Translations under genes and position numbers: made by a program | Shown here: positions 1 to 12,306 of the stretch, one piece after another | How the letters are laid out: each line of letters begins with the position of its first letter | How positions within the stretch are numbered: the stretch's first letter is position 1 | The notes under the pieces: generated by a model | Seen by the model: the letters and a program-made list of their open reading frames with translations, nothing else | The model's database searches: none | Told to the model about the DNA's origin: nothing | Assembly: GCA_037043455.1 (NCBI GenBank) | Contig: JAWPHD010000231.1 | Location: 1 to 64,000, forward strand | Direction of reading: 5' to 3' | DNA from: Cyrtodaria siliqua | Taxonomy: Eukaryota; Mollusca; Bivalvia; Adapedonta; Hiatellidae | DNA: 64,000 bases

Positions 1-92
1 ATCAATAATGTCTCCCTGGCTAAAAGGTGACAAACACAACATAACATCTCGTTCATAACTATAAAAGTAGATACCAATGTCTAACAGGAAAT
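1..92 (-). pseudogene. Reverse transcriptase fragment, Penelope-like type (copy A)
   Basis: The minus strand reads a short stretch with SYERDVML, then QGDIIDAFNNTS and YKDD. This matches the catalytic-centre region of a reverse transcriptase family whose better preserved relative lies at 57.6-58.9 kb (there FKRDFML, QADVIEAFNDTSRYKDD). The rest of the polymerase is absent, so this is a fragment. Assignment to Penelope-like elements is from memory of the family and not tested. Confidence 0.6.
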
Positions 93-299
93 TTAGCATT
101 CGCCGACCACAGTCAGCCAAAACACGCATGAAAAACAAACAACAATTACAAGGATGATTGAATGGCAAGGTATAATACATCTCAAACACAAACTTGTTGA
201 CAATAGGGCTCCCACCTTGAAGTGGTCAGTGGCAAGAACGGCCGCTTCGGGATTTCGCAATCGGTGATTTGGAAGACGATGATCGTCAGCGGGAATAAG

Positions 300-404
300 G
301 AGTAATTGTATACATCTTCTGATTAGTAGGCTGACGGGCTCTAACATGCTTGTCATTACTAGGTTTGTTTCTACATCCATTATCCCTTGTTGGATCTTAA
401 ACAC
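300..404 (-). pseudogene. CR1-like LINE ORF2 C-terminal fragment (copy A)
   Basis: The minus strand encodes MFKIQQGIMDVETNLVM. This matches the tail of the CR1/jockey-type reverse transcriptase remnant at 26446-26960 (LFKIQYGLVDVDTNLVM). The following codons are degenerate. The DNA immediately downstream resembles the dispersed 3' module annotated at 800-1060, which is why I read that module as the 3' UTR of this LINE family. Confidence 0.6.
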
Positions 405-575
405 TATGGTTAATCAGTTTGAGTAACTTAGGTATTGTATTTATTTTCTACAACATCCTCTTCTGATGGACCAAACATTGGGAATAAGTGTAAACAGTAA
501 CAGTAGGTTTGTCTTCGTCCCTCGAAGTGGCTATATATCGGATAAAATGTACGCTTTTTACTATTTATATTACAG

Positions 576-751
576 ATAAAAAAGGATTTGTCTTCAACTG
601 ATTAGAAAACGGACTTCACTACCACGGTAAAGCAGTGAATCAAGAAAACTTGGATTTCAACAAGCTTGTGCAAGAATGGAAACCTGAATACAATGATCTT
701 CCAAGTGAACCTATCAAAGTGGATAATTACGGGAACATCATGCCGCAGTAA
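576..751 (+). pseudogene. Candidate terminal exon, nonsense-mutated (copy A)
   Basis: A pyrimidine-rich tract ending in TTACAG (570-575) looks like a splice acceptor. After it a frame reads KKGFVFN, then a TGA at 599-601 where copy B has TGG, then continues to a TAA at 749-751. The remaining codons are the same as in copy B, so this copy is broken by a single base change. The protein family is not recognised. Confidence 0.45.
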
Positions 752-799
752 ATGCGTGTTAGCCAACTACGTTTAAAGTTTGACTGCCTATTAATGCTG

Positions 800-1060
800 C
801 CTTGTTGGTTAGAGAATGGTTCATTGCGGGGATTTCTTATTTACACTGTCCCGTTTTATTGGGATGACAGTATGGTAATTGAGAGGTTTGGTGCACCCTA
901 GAACCTGGTTTAAACCCCCAGCGGCCTTTTTTGCGTCTGACCGTTCCAAGGAGGTAGGCATATTGTCAACCCTTTTGTGTTTGTGATGTCTTATTGGCAT
1001 TTTATAAATCTTTAAAGTCTTTCTTTGTTCATGTTTGTGCTTGTGGTTGACTGTCGTCCT
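800..1060 (+). repeat. Dispersed repeat module, probable CR1 3' UTR
   Basis: Contains the recurrent blocks GAGGTTTGGTGCACC, CTGGTTTAAACCCCC, CTGACCGTTCCAAGG and TTGTCAACCCTTTTGTGTTTG. The same ordered blocks occur at 12545-12800, 34860-35110 and 39840-40045 on the plus strand and at 5575-5850 and 19790-20070 on the minus strand. A CR1-like coding tail directly precedes a related block near 160-300 (minus), hence the 3' UTR interpretation, which is inference. Confidence 0.6.
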
Positions 1061-2039
1061 TGAATGCTACTTTTCCTGTTCGTTTTTTTTGGACAATTCT
1101 CGACGGGCGCAGCCCGGCGTCGAAGTTGTCCACTAGTAATCACTTTTTCGGTAATGGCGGCGATTACCGTAAAAAGTCAAAAAAATCCACAAAGCATACT
1201 TTCATGAAAGTCGTGAAAACAATACGGACGAGCAAAGCTCGACAAACGAGCCACAGAGCTTAAATTAAAAAATACACATTTGTATTATCCCTATAAGCTT
1301 CGCGCAGCGAAGCGCCTAAATTATTTATCTTTACGACATTGTGTCGACCGCGTTCTTTATGTCCGGAGTTTACCTCGTCCGGCCTGCTTCAGATTTTTCA
1401 GTAGGTCGTATGGACCCCGGATTCAGACATGCATCAATAAGCGTATTTTCAAGTTAATTAAATGTAAATTTCTTACATTTTACTTGTGAGAAGCAGCATG
1501 TGACGTCAAGACTTGAGTAGGGGTAACGGGTGTATCAACAACTGCCGTTAAACATGACGTCATGCTATGTTGTAATCATGACGTTATGTGCCTGAACATG
1601 TGCTAATTCCTTTAGTCTACAATGTTTGCAAGTAAAAGTTAGACAAATTAAAGATACGGTCTGGCAATCGGGAGGAGGATGGGGATATTTTCAGATACAT
1701 CCGTGATAGCTTACTTACCTTATTAATGTATTCTAAAATGATATGAAAAGTCCGGAGGATCATGCCTCCACGCCCCACAACCCCACCACAATCCGGCTAT
1801 GATAAGTTAAACATGTCATTTGGGCCTTGCTATACATGTAGTCTGGAGTAAACTTTTCAGTAATTCGTGAACTTTTAATAATTATGAAGTATTGAGCTTC
1901 GCGTGAAGCGAAGCCCTGAACATTAAATAAATAGTTTACAGGCCAAGATTCGTCCCGTTCTTCAATTCCGTAGTTGAACTTAGTTGACATTTTCAAAGGG
2001 AACTGCATGTTACAAGTGCATTCGTTCATATTTATTTAT
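1060..2039. other. Non-coding stretch with short GC-rich hairpins
   Basis: No gene supported. It holds several perfect short stem-loops: GGGC-GCA-GCCC (1105-1115), GAGC-AAA-GCTC (1230-1240), GCTTCGC-GCA-GCGAAGC (1297-1313) and GCTTCGC/GCGAAGC (1896-1914). CRE-like TGACGTCA words lie around 1500-1590. The same stretch is present in copy B. Confidence 0.6.
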
Positions 2040-2133
2040 CTAGAGATCTAAAAAACATGCCGTATGTGTCTGAATCATACTGATAATTATATAATTATTA
2101 TATAATGCTGGACAATTATTCAGTGCTAAAATG

Positions 2134-2223
2134 TGTCCAGTAGTATAAATTAAACATGAGTAGCAAACACTATATAAATGTCCAGTAGTGTAAATTAAAC
2201 ATGAGTAGCAAACACTATATAAA
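2134..2223 (+). repeat. 45-bp direct tandem duplication, two units
   Basis: Two adjacent units begin TGTCCAGTAGT and end CACTATATAAA, differing at one base. The duplicate is also in copy B at about 16597-16686, so it predates the segmental duplication. Confidence 0.85.
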
Positions 2224-2547
2224 CTAGCATATATCACATAGATCTACTGCCATAAACTTCGCGAAGCGGAGCCCCAAATCCCTTACACATTCATATTTTA
2301 TATTATATGACAGTGTTGTAAACATGGTGAAACGGTGCTGTAAACGCCAAAACAATGCAGAGCGCAGCGAGGCGTATAACAATAATTTAACAAGATGTGT
2401 GTATCTCACAAAATGCTTAATTGTGTACGCATATTTGTAGTCTCTATCATCCAAACACACACAACATGATTGCGAGCTCGAACGAGCGTCTGGTCTCAAT
2501 TTCATTAAAATGGTTGAATATTTCAAATTCCGCTTCATAATTTATAA

Positions 2548-2775
2548 AGGGGCTCGCGTGGCCCTATGGATAATCGCTGAACGTGAAATCCGATGTCCCG
2601 GTCTAAAGCCTCACCATCGCCACTGAGTTTCGTCTTTGTTTTCTTCAGCAAGACACTTTTCATTAGCCTCATCCGTCGGATGGGGACGTAAACTGGGAGG
2701 TCTATCCTCCAAGCACGTTAGTTGAAATAACCTATAATGTGTTGATAAGCCATTAAACAACATTCAATTCATACC
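2548..2775 (+). repeat. SINE-like element (copy A)
   Basis: Starts GGGGCTCGCGTGGCCC, carries the block TTCTTCAGCAAGACACTTTT, and ends GTTGATAAGCCATTAAACAAC. The same 3' end closes the SINE-like piece at 28755-29045, and the AGCAAGACACTT block is shared with the SINE at 40804-41012. A tRNA-type promoter is not clear in this copy. Confidence 0.55.
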
Positions 2776-3600
2776 TTACAGATTGAATTGGCTTATCCCA
2801 AAATAACAAGGGCGAACCAGTGGCTCATAATCCCACCCACCCCACCATCACAACCCTAACATTCGACAAGCAGTGTTAGCCTATATATACTTGTCAGATT
2901 TTAAGGGGCTCGCACGGGGTCATTATTATAGGATTTAGCAATTAAAATATTTTGAAAATGCACCAGAATTCACATTATGTCATGTAGAATAAAAGAAACT
3001 TCGGTAAAAGTAGTAAGGATATGGGCCTTTACATGTATCATTCCCCCTCTTAAGGGTGGCTGTAATGTTTTGATGAGCCGTTAATGACATTCATATTAAA
3101 TCCTCTGATAATGATATGCATACTGAATATGACCACTATACATTAAAAACATTAAAGCATGCCTGTCGAAATTTGTTTAACTTGAAATGAAACAGTAGGC
3201 CTAGATATATCATATATTTAAATAAAATATGACAACATATATAAATCATTCATCCAATTTTATGAAGCCTGTAGTGTCGATATAAATAACAGTGAATTTT
3301 TTATCCACCCGCATTTCCCACTTCGCCGTGCTCTCCTTCTCCCCTAGCATGACACCGGAATTATTAAGATTATGTTCAGAAATGGCCAACATTTTTTCTA
3401 GCAGCTGTACTGCAATTTCTTGTTATATCTATTTTAAATGCAGTTACATGTATATATAGCTATTGAATGCACTTTGTGGAAACACAATATGGCATCCTAG
3501 ATGTTATGCTAATTTTGTAATTAAACAACTTTTAAATATGGTATACGAAATCTCACGGCCTGTTTAACGAAATCGCAAGCAATGTTCACATTTTTAATTA

Positions 3601-5189
3601 TCCCCCGCCGAAGGCGGAGGGATATTAAATTGGCGTTGTCCGTCCTTCCGTTTGTCCGCCCGGTGCCATATATTCATAAATGCAGGTTGGATTTTCATTA
3701 CAATGGTAATAATGTTTATCCTGATAGCTGGATGACACGCGGCTATTTTTCTCCGGAATTGCCCCAGTAATGCTGGAGTTATTGCCCTTTAATTGATAAA
3801 AAAAAGCTTAATTCTGTCCGTCCACAGCTATATCTTGATAACCGCTTGTTTGATTTTCATTACACTTCATTATAATGTTTATCCCAATAGTGGGATGTGA
3901 TGCGGCAAATTTATTTCGGAATCTTCCTAGTTACGCCTGAGTTATTGCCCTTTAATGATAAAAACTGCTTAATTCTGTCCGTCCACAGCTATATCTTGAT
4001 AACCGCTTGTTTGATTTTCATTACACTTCGTTATAATGTTTATCCAAATAGTGGGATGTGACGCGGCAAATGTATATTGGAATCGTCCTAATAACGCCGG
4101 AGTTATTGCCCTTAAATTGATTACTGTCCCCTTGAATTTTTCAGGTCGTGGTTTCAAATCTCACAGGAGGAATAGTTTTCATCTTTTTTTTTTAAATAAT
4201 TTCCTTTTTTTCAAGAGAAGCCTTGTTCATGAGTTCAATGGGTTCTTTTTTCTTTAATTAGGAGCTTAGGGGCTCTTGTTGGATCAGTTTTACATAGAGT
4301 TATTTTTTTATATTTTTTTTTATTAATTATTATTTTTTATTTTTTTATTTTTTATTTATTTTTTTTATTTTTTTTCTCATAAGATGGGTTCATTTTTTCT
4401 TTAATGGGGAGCTAAGGGGCCCTTGTTGGATCAGTTTTACATAGAGTTATAGGGAAGAACTTCAAAAATCTTCTCAGAAACTACAAGAGATAAAGGTTTA
4501 ATCTTCTATATTTATTATCAGCTTAATTTGGCCCCGCCCAAGGGGTCTCAGTTTAACATATACTTATATATAAGCAAAACATTTAAAAATCTTCTTCTCT
4601 GAAACTGCAAGAGTCAAAGGTTTAATATTTTGTATTTACACTCCGCTTATGGTCCTGCACCAAGTTTGTTCAAATGGTGACACTGGGTTTAAATTTGGCT
4701 CTGCCCCTGGGTTACATGTCAAACTTGGTTTGAGAGTTTATATTAATGAAAGTTTGATTTATTTTTAAGCTAGCCAAACTTGAGCCAAATACATCCCACT
4801 CCCTGAAATAACAAGATCCTCTGATAGTAGCCGTAGTAATGAGATGAAATAATCAGATTGATAAATATCACATGGCCAGGTAATTAAAAAGTAAAAAGTA
4901 AAAAAGTAATCATTGATATACAATTTTACATTTCTTCCATATTACATTTATTACTATATTATACACACCCGCTAATATTACACCCAGTCCAGCCCTTTAG
5001 GCCTACAATAAAAGTCAATGCCTTAACATGGTACATCTTTTTTTTTCAAATCTACTATGGTGATGAATTTCAAAAATACTATCTAGTAGATATTCGAATA
5101 TATGAAGGCTCAACGTCATGATTTATACTAATTAAAAAAATCCGAAAATATTTCTTTCACTCGAGGATAATACATCATTCGGCGGGGGA
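3601..5189. mobile_element. 1.59-kb TA-flanked DNA element, no coding capacity (copy A)
   Basis: The left end TCCCCCGCCGAA is the exact inverse of the right end TTCGGCGGGGGA, with TA on the outer side of both ends (3599-3600 and 5190-5191). This fits a Tc1/mariner-type target duplication. The interior has three diverged ~150-bp units around 3640-4130 (words CCGTCCACAGC and GGGATGTGA). T-rich runs and ~120-bp units with TCTTCTCTGAAACT follow. No transposase frame is visible. Confidence 0.75.
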
Positions 5190-5399
5190 TATCACTTCAT
5201 CGAATTTGCTTGTTAAACATCATTTAAATTTGGTATACTAAATCTCACGCCCAGCTTATGTTTTTAACTTAACACCTTTTAAATATGGTATACTACGTCT
5301 CACGCCCTGCTTATGTTTTTAATAAAACACCTTTTAAATATGGCATACTAAATCTCAGGCCCTGCTTATGTTTTTAATTAAACACTTTTTAGATATGGT

Positions 5400-5870
5400 A
5401 TACTAAATCAAATAGACAAAATACAACAGAAAGGGTGGTGAAGACAGGGTTACCGATTTGCAACGGTAAGTAGGCAATAAGGCCTACAGGTTAGCTTGAA
5501 TCGATTTGATGTGTACAGAATCCTCGTTATTATTCTGTTATATTAAGGAATTCTCTAACACTGAAGTCCGCACCCTAGGACCTGGTTTAAACCCCCAGCG
5601 TCTTTTTCAACCACAAACACACACACACACAGACACAAATAACACCTTTAAAGATGAATAAAAGGCCAAATAAAACACCACAAACATAAAAGGGTTGACA
5701 ATAGGGCTACCGCCTTGGAACGGTCAGTGGCAAAAAAGGTCGCTGGGGGTTTAATTCAGGCTCAATGGTGCACCAAACCTCACACTTATCCTACTGTCAT
5801 TGCAATAAAACGGGACAGTGTAAATAAAGAAATCCCCGCCATGATCTATTGACCAACAAGGTAGCATTAA
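5400..5870 (-). repeat. Two dispersed repeat modules, reverse orientation (copy A)
   Basis: 5405-5560 is the inverse of the repeat family seen at 11120-11360 and 28308-28510 (words GAAGACAGGGTTACCG, GTAGGCAATAAGGCC). 5575-5850 is the inverse of the probable CR1 3' module. The same pair lies in copy B at about 19620-20070. A short CA-rich run (about 5610-5640) sits between them. Confidence 0.6.
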
Positions 5871-6727
5871 TAGTATTTACTCAATTTTTTTTGGTGAAGT
5901 CATTAACAGAAACAGAATTGAATGAATTGAATGTTGTTTAACGGCTCATCAACACATCATATGTTATTAAGACCCGCCCAAAGAGGGGGGAGTGAAACGT
6001 AGGGATTCGGAAACATGCCCTAATCTAAATAACACATAAATTACTCTGATGGTGCTTTACTTGTTCGAAGGATATTATTAGTTACACAGATTTCCATGAG
6101 GGTGTATGATCTTCTGACCTGAGCCGAATTCATCATTATTTCCGAGTGACTTCCGAATGATATCGATAGATATAATTGAAATGAAAGTAAACAAAATGTA
6201 TTTCTCTTACAATGCCAAACATTGTACAATGTTCAGCGATTCTGGTCGGGCGTTTTTCGTTTTGAGGAAATATTGTCGACCATGAGATATTATTGAATCA
6301 ACGAAGCATTCTGGCATATGACTGATAAATATTGCAAGTTTAATTTGAATTTTCAAAACAAACGTCGTTGAACTTGTAAATGGGTCTTCTGTTTCGCGGA
6401 TAATTACATATTGAAAATAAATCAATAAACCAGGATTTTGACCCTGATAAAACAGGATACAGTAGAAATCATATAAAAATAATGTTGAATCGGAAGTTTC
6501 TTTCAATTTCATTTTTCCATATAATTATGCTTTCGTTTTTACCGGTCGCCGGCGGGTAATATTGTCTGGTACACCTTGGCTCTTAACCAATCACAAGCGG
6601 AGGATTTTTAAGAAATGGTGATGAACTCATATGCACTGGACCGCTCAGTTTACATCAGTTATCTTCCGACATACCAGGCTACCTCTGTCTTCACGAAGGA
6701 AAGTGTCTTGCCCAATAACACACCGAC

Positions 6728-9700
6728 GTATATTCTACCAGTGTCAGAATGGAGATGACTGCAAAAATATACTGTATACACTGACGGTGCCATTGAAGAA
6801 TTGAACGAAATAATATTCAAAAATGCTTGGTTTCGTCATACAGAAATATTGAATTATTCTTTAAAATATGTAATTGTTTGAAAAAAAACACAGTTTATTC
6901 CATTTCTAACGTTAAACTTTGGGTCTTATCTAGTTTGGTGATTTCGTTTATAGAGTGTCAATACATTGTTGATGGTTATTCAATCAATTACGAAATGTGG
7001 ATGTTTGTTTCCATTTGGACGAGTTTTACATTCGTCTAGTTTTAATTCATCTTACATTTTATGTTAGGGTTTATATACCCCAGCCACTTGCTTCAAATTG
7101 AAGTTATATTGGTTCATGTTTATGTAACACAGTATTGACAATTTGTCTATTAAAGAAGTTGTCATGCATAGAACAACGTATTTTAAAACATCAGCATAGT
7201 AGTGTCTCCCTTGGATTTAAGAAAATAGAAATTATACACCTAATATGTTTAAAATAACAGTATGATAATTTTACTCTAAAACATTTATAATATATATATA
7301 TATATTGTCACAGTTATCAACAATATAAATGTCTACAGATGTCATTACAACGATTTAATGTTCAGACACTGCTGTTTATGAATAAAATAGCATACATATG
7401 TCAATAAACTTTGATATATCCAATAATATTACATTTTTCTTAATTTGGCGGCCATCTTGGTGGCCATTTTGTTTTGTAAACATTCTACCATGGTTTCAGG
7501 AAATGACCTTAGTGTTTGTAATCTATATATACTATATATAAAGCATAAACATTGTGAACGAAAACGTCACTATTGGAATAATAATCCACCAGCCTCTGGT
7601 CCAAAAGCTGATTTGGGGTATTTTTACCCCACCTACCTCTGTTACAAAAATCCTTATAAATCAAAATATCCATCTTTTTATCTGTTTGATTTTAAATATT
7701 TTACTTTTCCCATGCCTAAGGCATGTTTTAAACCCCTTAATTAATACTTATATGATAATGTGTGAAAATCAAAGTTGAAGTTATAAGGTAGATATCGCTT
7801 TTTTGCCACTTTTCGCTGTTTTTTTACTTAAAAACACGCTCCAAAATATTTTTGCATATTTTTTTGAAAATTTCAATACATTTGTAATCAAGTACATATT
7901 CTCAAATTAAAGTTTTTGATACCATTCAACTATGAAAACAAATAGCATATTTTCCCTGCAGGCCCATATTCAAATTTTAGCGGCCATCTTGGTGGCCATC
8001 TTGGATTTAAAAAAAATCCTACCATGATTTCAGGAGATCACCATAATTTTTCATAAACTTAAGACCCTCTACTACCAGAATATATATACATATATAGGGT
8101 ACAAAAAAATACACGAAAATGTCACCAGCAATAGGAGTACTAGTGGATGTATAGGTGTCCGACTTTAACTTGTATATCATGCTGTTAGTGGGTGTCGCAA
8201 GATGACCCTAGTGGTTTGGGCTAACTCAGGAAAGAATCAATGACAGTGAATGCATTTACATAAGTTTATGCAACTTTTAAAATATGTTAAATATATATGC
8301 AATTATCAAAAAAACAAACGAATACACAGATGAAATATGAAAAGACAGTTCTCATGAACGTTTAAGACGTTCTTAGTATTATTACAAATACTGAATGTGT
8401 CGACTGATTATATACGACACTAAAGTGTTGTAAAAGTTATTACAATGTTAATGTTCACACGAATTATGATCTAGCGCAATAACTGTGATGCGCGAGAGAT
8501 CATGAATATGATGATGCGCGAATCCAATGACTGATTGTCATCAAATGCCTTCTATGAGGGTTGATGACGCGATATAATGATGGTTAACCTCCACTGAGGT
8601 TGTGGATGATGTTCCTCCACTGAGGACTGATAACGGGCCCACCTCGTGTCCCGGGGGTTGTCGATTTTATAACCTGGCCGTGTAGCACAGGTACGGGGAC
8701 CGTCTCCTCCGCTCGTAACGTTATATGTTGAGTCTAGTGTCGAATCACCTAAAGGGCTTACACACCCTAAAGGCTTAGCTCCACTCCGGGAGGTTTATAT
8801 CCAAACCTGGATGGCTTAGGCTGTAATTATACATACGTTTTAGATGTCGGTTGGTAAACATAACAATCTTGCATAATTATCATTACCCAAACAAATCATT
8901 ATTTAATAAATATATGTAAGCTGTACTATGATGAGTAGCAATGTATATATATTCTACAACGCCATGTATACGTCGCTGTTAACCAATGCCCCTAATACAT
9001 GTAATATACAACGTTATCAAATCACTCGTATATTACACTCACTGAGTTATGCATGCACACATGTATGTCAACTAATGCCCATATTATACAACGCTATCAA
9101 ATTAGTACAATTAATGATCAATAACCCTAATTATCTTTAATCAAGTAACTTCAAAATCATATGCTAGTCTCAAGTTAATGTTTGCGAAACATAAAAGCTA
9201 ACCGGATGTTGTAACCGCCAACCAGGATGGCGCCGCCCACTGAATACAAATGTACGATAAAAGTTCATAAAACTAATACTGACCACATATTGTCTGTGAA
9301 TTTAGCCGTCCAACTTCTGCTCCAAACAAAGCAACTATCGAGCAATCCCGGCCAAAACTAGAAGACAATGGATTTTATAGCAAACCTTACGCCCAAACCA
9401 TTATTTCCCAGTTCATTCCGTGACACACGTGGCTATATTCGCAGTATTAAATCTACACGAAAGGACCCTTACACAACTTTGCTCTTTAAAGAGATAGGCC
9501 ATTACTTTTACATGTATTAGTTCAAAACTAAACTTATTAAACGGCCCTTCCGGACGTCCTCTGGCGGCCACTTAAAATGTGCACGCTTTTACGTGTTATC
9601 TGAATATATCATGGATATTGTGAATTGGTTTCAACTGAACAATGGATTAGGTTGTAACTAACAGGTGCTTAAAAGAGCTATGTACGATCAATACGCTCTA
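6728..9700. other. Spacer between duplicated copies, no gene seen
   Basis: AT-rich sequence without a supportable coding region. Contents seen: a TA dinucleotide run (about 7288-7306), the paired repeat at 7447-8060, one isolated unit of the 45-bp satellite near 8160-8195, a GC-richer stretch of unknown nature at 8460-8820, and a degenerate tandem pair near 8990-9100. Confidence 0.6.
7447..8060 (+). repeat. Direct repeat pair around a GGCGGCCATCTTGG word
   Basis: About 60-80 bp starting at GCGGCCATCTTGGTGGCCAT near 7448 recurs near 7980. Both are followed by CTACCATG(G/A)TTTCAGGA. The two diverged copies are about 530 bp apart. Confidence 0.7.
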
Positions 9701-9711
9701 CCCGTGACATT

Positions 9712-10785
9712 TTGTGACAGTGGGTATCTAGGGGTACGACTTTAACTTGTATATCAGGCTGCTAGTGGGGATCTAGGGGTACGACTTGAACTTGTATATC
9801 AGGCTGCTAGTGGGAATCTAGGGATACGAATTTAGCTCTTGTATATCAGGCTGCTAGTGGGGATCTAGGGGTACGACTTTAATTTGTATATCAGGCTGTT
9901 AGTAGTGGTCTATGGGTCCGAGGTTAACTTGTATATCAGGCTGCTATTGGAGGCCTAGGTGTCCGACTTTAACTTGTATATCAGGCTGCTAGTGGGGATC
10001 TAGGGTTACGACTTTAACTTGTATATCAGGCTGCTAGTGGACGTCTAGGGGTACGACTTTAACTTGTATAACAGGCTGCTAGTGGGGATCTAGGGGTCCG
10101 ACTTTAACTTGTATATCAGTCTGCTAGTGGGGGTCTAGGGGTCCGACTTTAACTTGTATATCAGGCTGCTAGTGGGGTATAGGGCTTCGACTTTAGCTTG
10201 TATATCATGCTGCTAGTAGTGGTCTAGGGGTCCGACTTTAACTTGTATATCCGGCTGCTAGTGGAGGTTTAGGGATCCGACTATAACTTGTATATCAGGC
10301 TGCTAGTGGGGATCTAGGGGTCCGACTTTAACGTGTATATCAGGCTGCTAGTAGATGTCTAGGGGTCCGACTTGAACGTGTATATCAGGCTGCTAGTGGG
10401 GATCTAGGGGTACGACTTTAACTTGTATATCAGGCTGCTATTGGGGATCTAGGAGTTCGACTTTAACTTGTATATCAGGCTGCTAGTGGGGATCTTTAAC
10501 TTGTATAACAGGCTGCTAGTGGGGATCTAGTGGTACGACTTTAACTTATATATCAGGCTGCTAGTGGGGATATAGGGGTCCGACTTTATCTTGTAGATCA
10601 GGCTGCTAGTGGGGATCTAGGTATACGACTTTAACTTGTATATCAGGCTGCTAGTGGGGATCTAGGGGTCCGACTTCAACTTGTATATCAGGCTGCTAGT
10701 GGGGATCTAGGGGTCCGCCTTTAACTTGTATATCAGGCTGCTAGTGGGGATCTAGGGTTACGACTTTTATTGTATATCTACTACT
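9712..10785 (+). repeat. 45-bp satellite array, about 24 units
   Basis: Unit reads approximately GGCTGCTAGTGGGGATCTAG followed by GGGTCCGACTTTAACTTG and TATATCA. Period is 45 bp with single-base variation and occasional shortened units (for example near 10495). The same unit forms the arrays at 52742-53288 and 53340-54810 and occurs singly near 8165. Confidence 0.95.
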
Positions 10786-11119
10786 ACTAATGCTTACATT
10801 CTAAAACTTCACAAAAGTCCGCGCCATATACGTTTTATCGCAAATTCAAATTCTTTTACCACAACAAAAGTTTTAAATGTGTGACTGAATGCATTTCTAG
10901 ATACATGTAAGTTTAAAGAACATGTTATACATTGCGGAAAGGTTTATGAACATTCCTTACCGCAACACCTAAACACCTTTGACTTTTCCACAGTACACAC
11001 TACTCTACCACATTACCTAATAAAAGAGATATACAGCTTTTGCTAGAGAAGAAACTATTTTTCTAACTTGTTATTATGTCAGGACTTTTTTTCACAAATA
11101 CCAATAGATGTGCACTTGG

Positions 11120-11605
11120 AGATGTGGAATTTATTGTTAGAGATTTCCTTTCGATGAGATGTACTTTTGTGTCAATGAGGGCGCTGAAGACAAAATAAAA
11201 ACGAGGTTGTGTAAATGTAAGATCGATTTTAGCTGACCAGTAAGCCATATTGCCAACAGACTTTTCCAAGTCGCTAGCCCTGTTTTCACCGCTTTTGTGT
11301 GTTGTGTATTGTCCTTTCATTGTATATTTAATTTTCTCTTTGCTTGTGGTACAGTGCGGACCTACGGTACCGATATAGTTTGGGTGCTGTGGTTTCTATA
11401 GGACCGTTTTTCTCTTGTTTTGAGCGTTATATTTTCGTCTTGATAGATGGCACCGTAGACACGCACTGTACCACAAATTAAACCAAATAAGCAAATGTAA
11501 TAGTCAATTAACAGGACAAAATACAACATAAAGGGTGGTAAAAACAGGGCTGACGACTTAGAACAGTCAGTAGGCAATACGGCTTACTGGTTAATTTGCT
11601 GTGTT
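11120..11605. repeat. Dispersed repeat, inverted pair
   Basis: 11120-11470 (plus) matches 28308-28610 in order: AGAGATTTCCTT, GGGCGCTGAAGACA, GTACAGTGCGGACCTA, TTTCTATAGGACC. 11515-11605 is an inverse copy of the middle block. The two parts could fold back on each other. No coding region is supported. Confidence 0.6.
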
Positions 11606-11639
11606 TATAGCCTAACTAGCATGCGGTCTTCGGCGGCCA

Positions 11640-11825
11640 AATTGACAAAACAATGGAAATCAGAGTATTCCAATCAAAATGAAATATCTAACAGTAATGT
11701 CGTCTTTATACTGAGATGTATTATTAAACGCATCAATAATGTCTCCCTGGCTAAAAGGTGACAAACACAACATAACATCTCGTTCATAACTATAGAAGTA
11801 GATATCAATGTCTAACAGGAAATTT
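11640..11825 (-). pseudogene. Reverse transcriptase fragment, Penelope-like type (copy B)
   Basis: Longer version of the fragment at 1-92. The minus strand reads LDIDIYFYSYERDVML, QGDIIDAFNNTSQYKDDI and then runs out. The usual YLDD-type catalytic box appears as YKDD. Upstream polymerase motifs are absent. Confidence 0.6.
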
Positions 11826-12029
11826 AGCATTCGCCGACCACAGTCAGCCAAAACACGCATGAAAAACAAACAACAATTACAGGGATGATTGAATGGCAAG
11901 GTATAATACATCTCAAACACAAACTTGTTGACAATAGGGCTCCCACCTTGAAGTGGTCAGTGGCAAGAACGGCCGCTTGGGGATGTCGCAATCGGTGATT
12001 TGGAAGACGATTATCGTCAGCGGGAATAA

Positions 12030-12135
12030 GGAGTAATTGTATACATCTTCTGATTAGTAGGCAGACGGGCTCTAATATGCTTGTCATTACTAGGTTTGTT
12101 TCTACATCCATTATCCCTTGTTGGATCTTAAACAC
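12030..12135 (-). pseudogene. CR1-like LINE ORF2 C-terminal fragment (copy B)
   Basis: Reads MFKIQQGIMDVETNLVM as in copy A (300-404), with a few substitutions downstream. It is a fragment without the polymerase core. Confidence 0.6.
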
Positions 12136-12306
12136 TATGGTTAATCAGTTTGAGTAACTTAGGTATTGTATTTATTTTCTACAACATCCTCTTCTGATGG
12201 ACCAAACAGTGGGAATAAGTGTAAACAGTAACAGTAGGTTTGTCTTCGTCCCTCGAAGTGGCTATATATCGGATAAAATGTACGCTTTTTACTATTTATA
12301 TTACAG

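Larger units (their letters stand above)
1..6727 (+). repeat. Segmental duplication, copy A (left end outside window)
   Basis: The sequence from base 1 recurs almost unchanged from 11732 onward, in the same orientation. It can be followed to about 6727, after which the copies diverge abruptly. Differences seen by eye are few in the first 5 kb and more frequent beyond about 5.9 kb. Copy A has a 241-bp stretch (3259-3499) and about 60 bp near 6040-6110 that copy B lacks. Copy B has a 2.7-kb insertion that copy A lacks. The breakpoint near 6727 falls inside a SINE that is longer in copy B. Confidence 0.93.
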
